Positions 1-7,967 of a DNA stretch of 59,173 nucleotides are shown here, piece after piece. The DNA comes from JBBKXP01 sp038251315. GTDB taxonomy: Bacteria > Pseudomonadota > Alphaproteobacteria > Rhodobacterales > Rhodobacteraceae. The stretch's first letter is position 1. Each line of letters begins with the position of its first letter. Location: assembly GCA_038251315.1 (NCBI GenBank), contig JBBSBK010000005.1, positions 1 through 59,173 of the forward strand, read 5' to 3'. The notes beneath the pieces are model-generated. The model saw only the letters and a list, made by a program, of their open reading frames with translations, did no database searches and was not told the DNA's origin. The position numbers and the translations under genes are program-made.

Positions 1-7
1 GGCCCTT

Positions 8-30
8 CGCACCGTCCACTGGACGGTGCG
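8..30. repeat. Perfect 10-bp inverted repeat (hairpin)
   Basis: CGCACCGTCC and GGACGGTGCG are exact reverse complements separated by ACT. The hairpin lies just downstream of the antitoxin-like gene that ends at 54 on the minus strand. No T-tract follows on either side, so it may be a transcript-stabilising hairpin or an intergenic repeat rather than a classic intrinsic terminator. Confidence 0.6.
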
Positions 31-53
31 ATCCGGCTGTGCCGGACCGGGCA

Positions 54-386
54 TCACCCCCGCTTCGCCCGCTCATACAGCGCCATCATCGCCGCCCGCT
101 CCGCATCGACCGCCACCAACTCCGCCACCACCTGCGGCATCAGCGCCACCGCGCGTTTCCACGCTGCATACTCGCGCTCGATCGTCCGTCGCCGCGCCTC
201 CGGGTCCGCAGTCCCGTGGGTCAGCGCCTCCAGCATCCGGATCTGGTAGAACGGCACCACCCCGGCCACGACCTTGCCGTGCTTCCTGATCCAGACCTGC
301 CCGCCCATCTGCGCGACCCAAGCCACCTGCGCCGACGCATCCGCGCGAAATTCCGTCAGCGACATCGCCCGCAATTTCTCGACCAT
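54..386 (-). CDS. Phd/YefM antitoxin-like small protein
   Basis: A 110-residue protein. Its N-terminal part (about residues 8-45) has the look of a Phd/YefM antitoxin: a short helix (SLTEFRADAS) followed by strands and a KHGKVVAGVVP-type segment. The C-terminal half is a charged helical tail that in this family would wrap the toxin. The ATG at 386 is preceded by AAGGA about nine bases upstream. The reading frame stays open to 560, but that part is made of duplicated DNA and is more likely promoter or operator sequence. No toxin gene is visible; it could lie left of position 1 or be absent. Family assignment is by pattern only. Confidence 0.5.
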   Translation of the reverse strand: MVEKLRAMSLTEFRADASAQVAWVAQMGGQVWIRKHGKVVAGVVPFYQIRMLEALTHGTADPEARRRTIEREYAAWKRAVALMPQVVAELVAVDAERAAMMALYERAKRG

Positions 387-413
387 TTGAATCAAATCCT
401 TCTCGTCAAAGGC

Positions 414-519
414 ATCTGCCCCGCAGCGGCCAAATTCTGCACAGAACCCCCAAAACGCCCCCGTTTCCGCCCAAAATCGGGCAGGGGTATCTGCCCCGCA
501 GCGGGGCCATTCTGCACAG
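414..519. repeat. Pair of 31-bp direct repeats upstream of antitoxin-like gene
   Basis: Positions 414-444 and 489-519 match at 27 of 31 bases. Both start ATCTGCCCCGCAGCGG and end ATTCTGCACAG. Each holds CTGC-N3-GCAG, and the second copy also has CCCCGC-A-GCGGGG. Repeated palindromic units 75 bp apart upstream of an antitoxin-like gene suggest autoregulatory operators. They could instead be an intergenic repeat family. Function is inferred. Confidence 0.55.
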
Positions 520-572
520 GACTCATCGTGGCCCAACGCCGTGGCCGTCCGGTAAATCAACCGACCGCCGCC

Positions 573-1319
573 TTAATCCGCGTCCAGAAACCCCCGCACC
601 GCCGCTTCGAACTCGCGCGGCTTTTCCGCGTGCAGCCAATGCCCTGCGCCGGGGATTTTCACAAAAACTGCGTTCGGAAACAAAGCCTTGATCCGTGCCC
701 GATACGCCGGCAGCACGTAATCCGATTGTCCCCCGGTCAAAAACAGCACGCGGCCCTCGAATTGCGCGTCCACATCCGGAAACCCCATGATCTCCGGCAT
801 ATTCTCCGCCAAGGCATCCAAATTCAGCCGCCACTTTTTCTCTTTCAAATCAAGCGATTGCAGAAAGAAATCCGCCAGCCCATCCGACAACCCCGGCATC
901 ATCGCCGCTGCATCCGCGCGGGCTTCAACCCGCGAAAAATCCACCCCCTTCATCACCTCGATCTTGTCCATCTGGGTGCGTTCATACGTCACCGGGGCAA
1001 TGTCGACGACAACTAACCTGTTGACCTTATTTGGATATTTCAGCGCGAGGACCATCGCTGCCTTGCCGCCCATCGAATGTCCCAGCACATCGGCCGACCC
1101 GTCGATCACCCCCGCCAGATCATCCGCCAGATCGTCATAAGTATGCGAGCGATTCCAAAGACTTGCCCCATGATTGCGCATGTCCACCGCCGTCACCAGC
1201 CGGTCCGCCGCCAGCCGCCGACAGATCACGCCCCAGTTCCGCGCCGACCCGAATAACCCATGCGCCACCACCAGATGTGGACGCGCGCCCGGTTCCCCAT
1301 GCAATATCGTGTTCAACAT
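573..1319 (-). CDS. Alpha/beta-fold hydrolase (YbfF-like esterase)
   Basis: A 248-residue cytoplasmic alpha/beta hydrolase. The nucleophile elbow GHSMGG places Ser82. An HG oxyanion motif (VVAHGLFGS) lies at residues 17-25, the acid is likely the Asp in GGQSDYV, and the catalytic His is in GAGHWLH near the C terminus. Length and the HGLFGS, MRNHG and HSMGGK motifs match the YbfF group of short acyl esterases, including acyl-CoA thioesterase-type activity. The ATG at 1319 follows AAGGTGA. The natural substrate is unknown; haloperoxidase-like annotation is possible but less likely. Confidence 0.85.
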   Translation of the reverse strand: MLNTILHGEPGARPHLVVAHGLFGSARNWGVICRRLAADRLVTAVDMRNHGASLWNRSHTYDDLADDLAGVIDGSADVLGHSMGGKAAMVLALKYPNKVNRLVVVDIAPVTYERTQMDKIEVMKGVDFSRVEARADAAAMMPGLSDGLADFFLQSLDLKEKKWRLNLDALAENMPEIMGFPDVDAQFEGRVLFLTGGQSDYVLPAYRARIKALFPNAVFVKIPGAGHWLHAEKPREFEAAVRGFLDAD

Positions 1320-1398
1320 GCGTCACCTTGTAACGATTCTGCGCCCCGCTCACCAGACCCGTTGAGCTTCCCCAAAACCCGGCCTAAGCCATCGAATC

Positions 1399-1773
1399 AT
1401 GCCTGCAACCATGGATCACACCGCCCGCGTCGACGATATCCGCGTCCTGATCGAGGAACGCCTGCAGATTCGCGCCCGGACGCTGGACCACCAGTTGCGC
1501 AAGGCCGGTCGTTTGCTCCCCAAGACCGTGCAGCGCGATGCCCATTACCTCGCGCAGGCGGGTCTGCTGACGCAGAATCCGAAACTCGCCCGGATGATCG
1601 ACGCCGCCAAGGCCGAGCGGGCCTATGCCAACGTCACTGCCTACCTCAAATCCATCGAACCGGGGGCAAGGCGCAAGGATGCGGTGTTGCGCACCACGGC
1701 CCTTATCGCATTGAATCTGCTTCTGATTTCAGGCACGGTGATCTGTTATTTGTGGTGGCAGGGCTACGTTTAG
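1399..1773 (+). CDS. Conserved hypothetical protein with C-terminal membrane anchor
   Basis: A 124-residue protein I do not recognise beyond being typical of small conserved Rhodobacterales proteins. The first 95 residues are charged and helical (RVDDIRVLIEERL, then RTLDHQLRKAGRLLP) and probably cytosolic. Residues about 98-121 form one hydrophobic segment ending CYLWWQ, so it is probably a tail-anchored inner-membrane protein. Its 3' end overlaps the convergent DUF817 gene by about 70 bp. The overlap should be read with care, but both frames are plausible. Confidence 0.6.
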   Translation: MPATMDHTARVDDIRVLIEERLQIRARTLDHQLRKAGRLLPKTVQRDAHYLAQAGLLTQNPKLARMIDAAKAERAYANVTAYLKSIEPGARRKDAVLRTTALIALNLLLISGTVICYLWWQGYV

Positions 1774-2584
1774 GGCTCTCCAAAGCGTCGCGGTAAACCA
1801 GCACCACCGTGGTGAAACTGACGTAGAGCAGCAGGTACCACGATCCGATCTTGGCAAGGCTGACCATGTTCGGGCCGCCATAGACCCAAGTGCCCGTATG
1901 GGTGCCGACGTTTTCGGCGATCCAGAGAACGACACTGGTGAGGAGTGCGGCGAATGGGAGGGGCATCCAGTAGAAGTTTGCGCCGATGCGGAACCAGATG
2001 CGGGTACGGGCGAAAATCAGGATCGTTGCCGCGAACAGGACCAGCCGCGCGTCGGGCAGCCAGTGATGGGTGAAAAAGTTGGCATAGATTGCCAGTGCCA
2101 GCCAGACCGTCCACGCGCAGGGCGGGTAGGGCGCGAACCGCATGTCAAAGATGCGGATCACCCGCGCCGTGTAGCTGCCCACAGCCGCATACATGAAGCC
2201 TGAAAACAGCGGAACGCCCATGATTTTCAGGATTCCGGGTTCGGGGTAGGCCCAACTCCCCGCGTCGACCTTGAAGATTTCCATGATCGTGCCGGTCAGA
2301 TGGAACAGCGCGATCACACGCACCTCGCGCCATGTTTCCAGCCGCAGCGCCAGCAGGGTGCTTTGCAGGGCGACGGCGAACACCACGAGTGCGTCGTATC
2401 GGGCCACGGGCCAATCGTGTTGCCAGATCGCCGAAGTGCCTATCAGTGCCGCCAACATCAATCCGCCGAACAGGCAGGCCCAGCCTTGTTTCAGCGCAAA
2501 CATGACAAGTTCGGCGAGGGCGTGGGGGAGGTGCCGCCGCATGGCGTCGCCCAGCGTACGTTCGATTTGTCGGGTCTGTTTCAT
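1703..2584 (-). CDS. DUF817 family integral membrane protein
   Basis: A 293-residue multi-pass membrane protein matching the DUF817 pattern: an N-terminal amphipathic stretch (ERTLGDAMRRHLPHALAE), then about eight hydrophobic helices. Conserved polar motifs between helices include GTIMEIFKVDAGSWAYPEP, FSGFMYAAVGSY and YGGPNMVSLAKIGSWYLL. The family has no established function. I start at the ATG at 2584, because homologues begin close to this arginine-rich helix; a GTG at 2638 would add 18 residues of atypical sequence. The C terminus runs into the convergent gene ending at 1773. Confidence 0.8.
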   Translation of the reverse strand: MKQTRQIERTLGDAMRRHLPHALAELVMFALKQGWACLFGGLMLAALIGTSAIWQHDWPVARYDALVVFAVALQSTLLALRLETWREVRVIALFHLTGTIMEIFKVDAGSWAYPEPGILKIMGVPLFSGFMYAAVGSYTARVIRIFDMRFAPYPPCAWTVWLALAIYANFFTHHWLPDARLVLFAATILIFARTRIWFRIGANFYWMPLPFAALLTSVVLWIAENVGTHTGTWVYGGPNMVSLAKIGSWYLLLYVSFTTVVLVYRDALESPKRSPATTNNRSPCLKSEADSMR

Positions 2585-2659
2585 GCGTCTAAAAGCGCGA
2601 AAACCGCCGCTGGGGTCCAGCGACGGCTTCCGCAACACTTGTGCAATTTTGCAGCAGAG

Positions 2660-3943
<1,284 letters not shown>

Positions 3944-4129
3944 GGTTGGAAAATCCCTACGGCTGATGCGGTTGGCTTGCCCGTTATCTAGGGCCAAGTT
4001 TCCGTTAGGAAAACCCATAATGCGACCCGATTGTGGTGATTGCCGCCATTCGACCGTACCGACACCTGCCTTGCGTTTCCGGTGCGCACTTGCGACACCT
4101 TTCGGGGAAACCCGCACCGGAGAGCGCCG

Positions 4130-4897
4130 ATGCCCGGCCAGTCGAAAATCGCCTTTGTCGCCAGCGATGTGCCATTGGCCCAGGCGGCGCGGGCCGAGCT
4201 TGCGGCGGCCTATGGCGAGGTGCCGGTCGGGCAGGCGGGCGTCATTGTTGCCTTGGGCGGCGACGGGTTCATGTTGCAGACCCTGCATGCGACGCAGGCG
4301 CTGGGTGTGCCGGTTTACGGGATGAACCGGGGCACGGTGGGGTTCCTGATGAATGAATTTCACGGTGACGATCTGCGCGACCGGCTGACCGAGGCCGAAG
4401 AGGCGGTGATCAATCCGCTGTCCACGGTGGCGATGACCGTGGATGGCACGCGCCACAAAGCCTTGGCGATCAACGAGGTCAGTCTGCTGCGCGCCGGACC
4501 ACAGGCAGCACGGTTGCGTATCTCGGTGGATGGCAAGGTGCGGATGGAAGAATTGGTCTGCGACGGGGCGCTGGTCGCCACCCCTGCCGGGTCGACCGCC
4601 TACAACTATTCGGCGCACGGGCCTATCCTGCCGATCGGGTCGGACGTGCTGGCGCTGACCGCCATGGCGGCGTTCCGGCCCCGGCGCTGGCGTGGCGCAT
4701 TGCTGCCCAAGTCCGCCGTGGTCAGATTCGACGTGATCGACCCCGACAAACGCCCGGTGATGTCGGATGCAGACGGCAAATCGGTGCGCGATGTGAGTTG
4801 GGTCGAGGTGCGCAGCGAACCGGCGATTTCCCACCGACTGCTGTTCGATCCGGGCCACGGGCTTGAAGAACGGCTGATCCGGGAACAGTTTGCCTGA
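4130..4897 (+). CDS. nadK: NAD kinase
   Basis: A 255-residue ATP- or polyphosphate-dependent kinase making NADP+ from NAD+. The family motif GGDG is at residues 43-46 (VALGGDGFMLQ), followed by GMNRGTVGFLMN, the NE motif in LAINEVSL, and the glycine-rich TPAGSTAYNYSAHGPI. Length is normal for the short alphaproteobacterial form. The ATG at 4130 gives the expected QSKIAFVAS beta-strand start; longer upstream in-frame sequence lacks family features. It is divergent from glyA, with about 186 bp between them that must hold both promoters. Confidence 0.95.
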   Translation: MPGQSKIAFVASDVPLAQAARAELAAAYGEVPVGQAGVIVALGGDGFMLQTLHATQALGVPVYGMNRGTVGFLMNEFHGDDLRDRLTEAEEAVINPLSTVAMTVDGTRHKALAINEVSLLRAGPQAARLRISVDGKVRMEELVCDGALVATPAGSTAYNYSAHGPILPIGSDVLALTAMAAFRPRRWRGALLPKSAVVRFDVIDPDKRPVMSDADGKSVRDVSWVEVRSEPAISHRLLFDPGHGLEERLIREQFA

Positions 4898-4972
4898 TAT
4901 CGTGTTGCGTTGATGCCGGGGGCGCGACGTGCGATATGGGTCCGGTGGTAAGGCGACGGCTGGGAAAATGAA

Positions 4973-5527
4973 ATGCTGGAAGTACTGATCGACATTACCT
5001 GGATCGCGATCCAGTTCGCCGCGATGATCCTGCTGGCGGATTTTACCGGCGGGGTATTTCACTGGGCCGAAGACACCTATGGGTCAGAGGACACGCCGGT
5101 CTGGGGTCCGTTGTTCGTGCGCCCGAACATGGTGCATCACACCCAGCCGAACGTGATGATCACGATCCCCTGGCTGAAGAACAACGCGATCCTGTTTATT
5201 GTCGCCGGAGTGATTTCGCTGGTCGTGTGGTGGACCGGGTCGATGACGTGGCAGTTCGCTGTTTTCGCGCTGGCGGCAGGTCTGAACCAGCAAAGCCATC
5301 GGTTTGCGCATGTGCCGACGGTCCGTTTGCCACGGGTTATCCGGACCTTGCAGCGCTGGCATATCCTGCAGGATGCACGGCATCACTGGAACCACCACAA
5401 GGGCGGAACGTCGCATTATTGTTCGCTGACGCCTTACGTGAACTACATGCTGGATGGCACGGGGTTCTGGCGCGGCGTCGAGCGCGTGCTGGTCCCGGTC
5501 CTGGGGCAACCGCGGGTTGCGCATTGA
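4973..5527 (+). CDS. TMEM189/CarF-type plasmanylethanolamine desaturase-like membrane protein
   Basis: A 184-residue membrane protein with the Kua/TMEM189_B domain. Histidine clusters that bind a di-iron centre in this family are present: His30 in FHWAED, His55-His56 in VHHTQPN, His109 and His113 in SHRFAH, and His137-138 and His141-142 in RHHWNHH. Two or three hydrophobic segments separate them. Characterised members (Myxococcus CarF, animal PEDS1) form the vinyl-ether bond of plasmalogens. CarF also mediates the response to singlet oxygen. A role in ether lipids here is an inference, as no other ether-lipid gene is visible. Start 4973 sits 75 bp after nadK, so co-transcription is possible. 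Confidence 0.85.
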   Translation: MLEVLIDITWIAIQFAAMILLADFTGGVFHWAEDTYGSEDTPVWGPLFVRPNMVHHTQPNVMITIPWLKNNAILFIVAGVISLVVWWTGSMTWQFAVFALAAGLNQQSHRFAHVPTVRLPRVIRTLQRWHILQDARHHWNHHKGGTSHYCSLTPYVNYMLDGTGFWRGVERVLVPVLGQPRVAH

Positions 5528-5536
5528 ACGCCTTGG

Positions 5537-7426
5537 CTATCGCGCATAACCAAGCGTTTCCAGCGCCGTCCTGATTTCGTCCAGAATGGCCGGATCGTCG
5601 ATCGTGGCGGGCATCTTGTAGTCTAGGCCATCGGCGATCTTCGACATGATCCCGCGCAGTATTTTGCCCGACCGGGTCTTTGGCAGCCGGTCCACGACCA
5701 CTGCCAGCTTGAAGGCCGCAACCGGGCCGATCTGGTCGCGCACCCTTTGGATCACCTCGGCCACGATATCGGCTTCTGGCCGGTCGCACCCCTTGTTCAG
5801 GCACAAGAACCCCATCGCCAGTTGCCCCTTGATGTCATCGGCCACCCCTATCACGGCGCATTCGGCGACGTCCGGGTGGCCCGCCAGCACCTCCTCCAAG
5901 GCGCCGGTCGACAGGCGGTGCCCGGCGACGTTGATGACGTCATCGGTGCGGGCCATGATGTAGAGATAGCCTTCGTCGTCGATCATCCCTGCGTCGCCGG
6001 TTTCGTAGTAGCCGGGAAAGGTGGTGAGATATGATTTGCGGAACCTGTCGTCGGCGTTCCAGAGTGTCGGCAAGGTGCCGGGCGGCAAGGGCAGCTTGAT
6101 GGCGATAGCGCCCAGTTCGCCGGGCGGCATCGGTTGACCGGCCGCGTCGAGCACGCGGATGTCAAAGCCGGGCATGGCGACCGAGGGCGACCCGATCTTG
6201 ACCGGCAGCGCCTCTATCCCCGTCGGATTGGCGATCATCGGATAGCCGGATTCCGTCTGCCACCAGTGGTCATAGACCGGCACCTTCATCACGTTCTGGG
6301 CCCAGATGATCGTGTCCGGGTCGGCCCGTTCGCCCGCAAGGTAAAGGGCGCGCAGGCAGGAGATGTCGTATCCGGCGATCAGTTCACCTTTGGGATCCTC
6401 GCGCTTGATCGCACGAAAAGCGGTGGGTGCAGTGAAAAAGCTGCGCACGTTGTGATCCTGGATGACCCGCCAGAAGGTGCCCGCATCTGGGGTGCCGACG
6501 GGCTTGCCCTCGAACAGGAGAGTGGTGTTTCCGGCGATCAGGGGGCCATAGCAAATGTAACTGTGCCCGACGACCCAGCCCACGTCCGAGGCCGCCCAGA
6601 ATACATCGCCGGGATCGACGTTGTAGACGTTCTTCATCGTCCATTGCAGCGCCACCAGATGCCCGGCGGTCGGGCGCACGACGCCCTTGGGCGCGCCCGT
6701 CGTGCCTGACGTATAAAGGATATAGGCCGGATGATCGCCCGCGACGGGGACGCAATCGGCGGGCGTCGCGCCCGCCTGGAAATCGTGCCAGTCGTGGTCG
6801 CGCCCGGGCGTCAATGTGGCGCGGCATTGTTCGCGCTGAAAGATGACGCAGAAATCGGGTTTGTGTTTCGCATGGTCGATAGCCGCGTCCAGCAGGGGTT
6901 TGTAGGGCACGATCCGCCCCGGTTCGATGCCGCATGATCCGGCGATGATCGCCTTGGGGGTGGCGTCGTCGATCCTGACCGCCAGTTCGTGGGCTGCGAA
7001 CCCGCCAAAGACAACCGAGTGGATGGCGCCAAGGCGGGCACAGGCCAGCATCGCCTCGATCGCCTGCGGGACCATCGGCATGTAGATGACGACGCGATCG
7101 CCCTTGGTGACGCCTCTCGCGGTCAGCGCCCCGGCGAGCCGCGCGACGCGGGTCTGCAACTCGGCAAAAGTGATCGTTTCGCAAGTGCCCGTCATCGGGC
7201 TGTCATAGATGATCGCTGCCTGATCGGCCCGCCCCGCGGCCACATGTCGGTCGACCGCGTTCCAGCAAGTGTTGACCCGGGCATCGGCGAACCACGTATA
7301 GAACGGGGCACGGTCCGCGTTCAGGGCGCGGGTCGGTGCCACGTCCCAGTCGATCGCGCGGGCGGCCTGCATCCAGAAATCTTCGGGATCGGTCTGCCAG
7401 CCGGCGTAGACTTGCGCATATGACAT
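5537..7426 (-). CDS. prpE: Propionyl-CoA synthetase (acetyl-CoA synthetase family)
   Basis: A 629-residue adenylate-forming ligase converting propionate (or other short acids) and CoA plus ATP to the acyl-CoA. Motif A3 YTSGTTGAPKG lies at about 238-248, WWQTESGYP is the A5 region, and YETGDAGM and MARTDDVINVAGHR are the hinge. Lys588 in PKTRSGKILRG is the catalytic, acetylation-sensitive lysine. An N-terminal ACAS_N extension (YAGWQTDPEDFW) is present. Overall similarity favours PrpE over Acs (ADVGWVVGHSY, GKPVGTPD). The ATG at 7426 is preceded by GGGGAGG. It is convergent with the desaturase gene, 9 bp apart. Confidence 0.9.
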   Translation of the reverse strand: MSYAQVYAGWQTDPEDFWMQAARAIDWDVAPTRALNADRAPFYTWFADARVNTCWNAVDRHVAAGRADQAAIIYDSPMTGTCETITFAELQTRVARLAGALTARGVTKGDRVVIYMPMVPQAIEAMLACARLGAIHSVVFGGFAAHELAVRIDDATPKAIIAGSCGIEPGRIVPYKPLLDAAIDHAKHKPDFCVIFQREQCRATLTPGRDHDWHDFQAGATPADCVPVAGDHPAYILYTSGTTGAPKGVVRPTAGHLVALQWTMKNVYNVDPGDVFWAASDVGWVVGHSYICYGPLIAGNTTLLFEGKPVGTPDAGTFWRVIQDHNVRSFFTAPTAFRAIKREDPKGELIAGYDISCLRALYLAGERADPDTIIWAQNVMKVPVYDHWWQTESGYPMIANPTGIEALPVKIGSPSVAMPGFDIRVLDAAGQPMPPGELGAIAIKLPLPPGTLPTLWNADDRFRKSYLTTFPGYYETGDAGMIDDEGYLYIMARTDDVINVAGHRLSTGALEEVLAGHPDVAECAVIGVADDIKGQLAMGFLCLNKGCDRPEADIVAEVIQRVRDQIGPVAAFKLAVVVDRLPKTRSGKILRGIMSKIADGLDYKMPATIDDPAILDEIRTALETLGYAR

Positions 7427-7807
7427 GATCGTCCTCCCCCGGTTTTGTTACGCTCACGGGCAAGGCAGGGCAAGATTGGATGGCCTTGCGCATGGGAGAA
7501 AGGCCTGGGGCCAGTGCGCTCGCCGTTATAGCTCGGACCGATGTCCGATCATCGGCGCCCTCCGGAGTTTTCATGGCAAGTGGATCGGTTGGTTGTTGGA
7601 AACCGCCAGGGGATAGCGGCTCCCGCAAATATGATCGGTAGTGCAACCTATGAGCTGATTGCAGCCTTCGGACGCAATATATAGGCTAAATTCAGCGCAT
7701 TTGCGACATGATTGGAAAGCGAACATCTTGCAACAAAATCAGGCAGGCATAGATTTAAGACACGAGACGACATTCCGCCGCCTCTTGATCATCAGAGGAT
7801 GAAGATC
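7427..7807. other. Intergenic region between prpE and a small gene
   Basis: About 380 bp with no convincing coding sequence. The right half (7620-7800) is clearly more AT-rich than its surroundings, consistent with promoters for the divergent prpE and the 36-residue gene at 7808. Confidence 0.6.
7728..7755 (+). promoter_or_regulatory. Candidate promoter for the 36-residue gene
   Basis: TTGCAA (7728-7733) and TAGATT (7750-7755) are separated by 16 bases, about 50 bases before the start codon at 7808, in a locally AT-rich stretch. This is a weak match to the housekeeping consensus and was found by eye only. Confidence 0.3.
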
Positions 7808-7918
7808 ATGGACAAGAAGCCGTCGAAACCCGCCCAGACTGCCCAGAGCAAGGGCCAGCCTGCGGCCGGCACCAAGGCCGCACCGCCGTCCGGCGCGAAA
7901 CAAACGCCGCACAAGTAA
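7808..7918 (+). CDS. 36-residue basic Lys/Pro/Ala-rich protein
   Basis: A short gene of 36 codons, MDKKPSKPAQ at the start and KQTPHK at the end, with no hydrophobic segment: a disordered, highly basic peptide. Support for expression: AGAGGA lies eight bases before the ATG at 7808, an AT-rich promoter-like stretch precedes it, and a strong intrinsic terminator (7939-7967) follows 20 bases after the stop. I do not recognise a family. Comparable lysine/proline/alanine-rich mini-proteins can be nucleic-acid binding, but that is speculation. Confidence 0.6.
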   Translation: MDKKPSKPAQTAQSKGQPAAGTKAAPPSGAKQTPHK

Positions 7919-7938
7919 TCCCCGGATTGTGGCGTTTT

Positions 7939-7967
7939 GGGGTGGCACATCGTGCCGCCCCTTTTCT
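7939..7967 (+). terminator. Intrinsic terminator
   Basis: GGGGTGGCAC (7939-7948) pairs with GTGCCGCCCC (7952-7961), with one G-U pair and loop ATC, followed by TTTTCTT. It is correctly oriented for the 36-residue gene. On the other strand it sits just after the maeB stop but lacks a T-tract. Confidence 0.8.

Noticed and set aside
387..560. N-terminal extension of the antitoxin-like gene
   Set aside because: The open frame consists of duplicated DNA (CAE-RCGAD pattern twice), has no family features, and a good RBS lies before the ATG at 386.
4968..4988. Six-codon upstream frame (MKCWKY) overlapping the start of the CarF-like gene
   Set aside because: Too short to judge, and the ATG at 4973 with the family's N terminus explains the region.
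3944..5062. Upstream continuation of the glyA frame
   Set aside because: It runs antisense across nadK and has no SHMT character; GC-rich DNA commonly gives such open antisense frames.
7203..7646. Minus-strand 147-codon frame upstream of prpE
   Set aside because: Its right part lies in the intergenic region and its left part is a shifted reading of prpE; no motif or RBS supports it.
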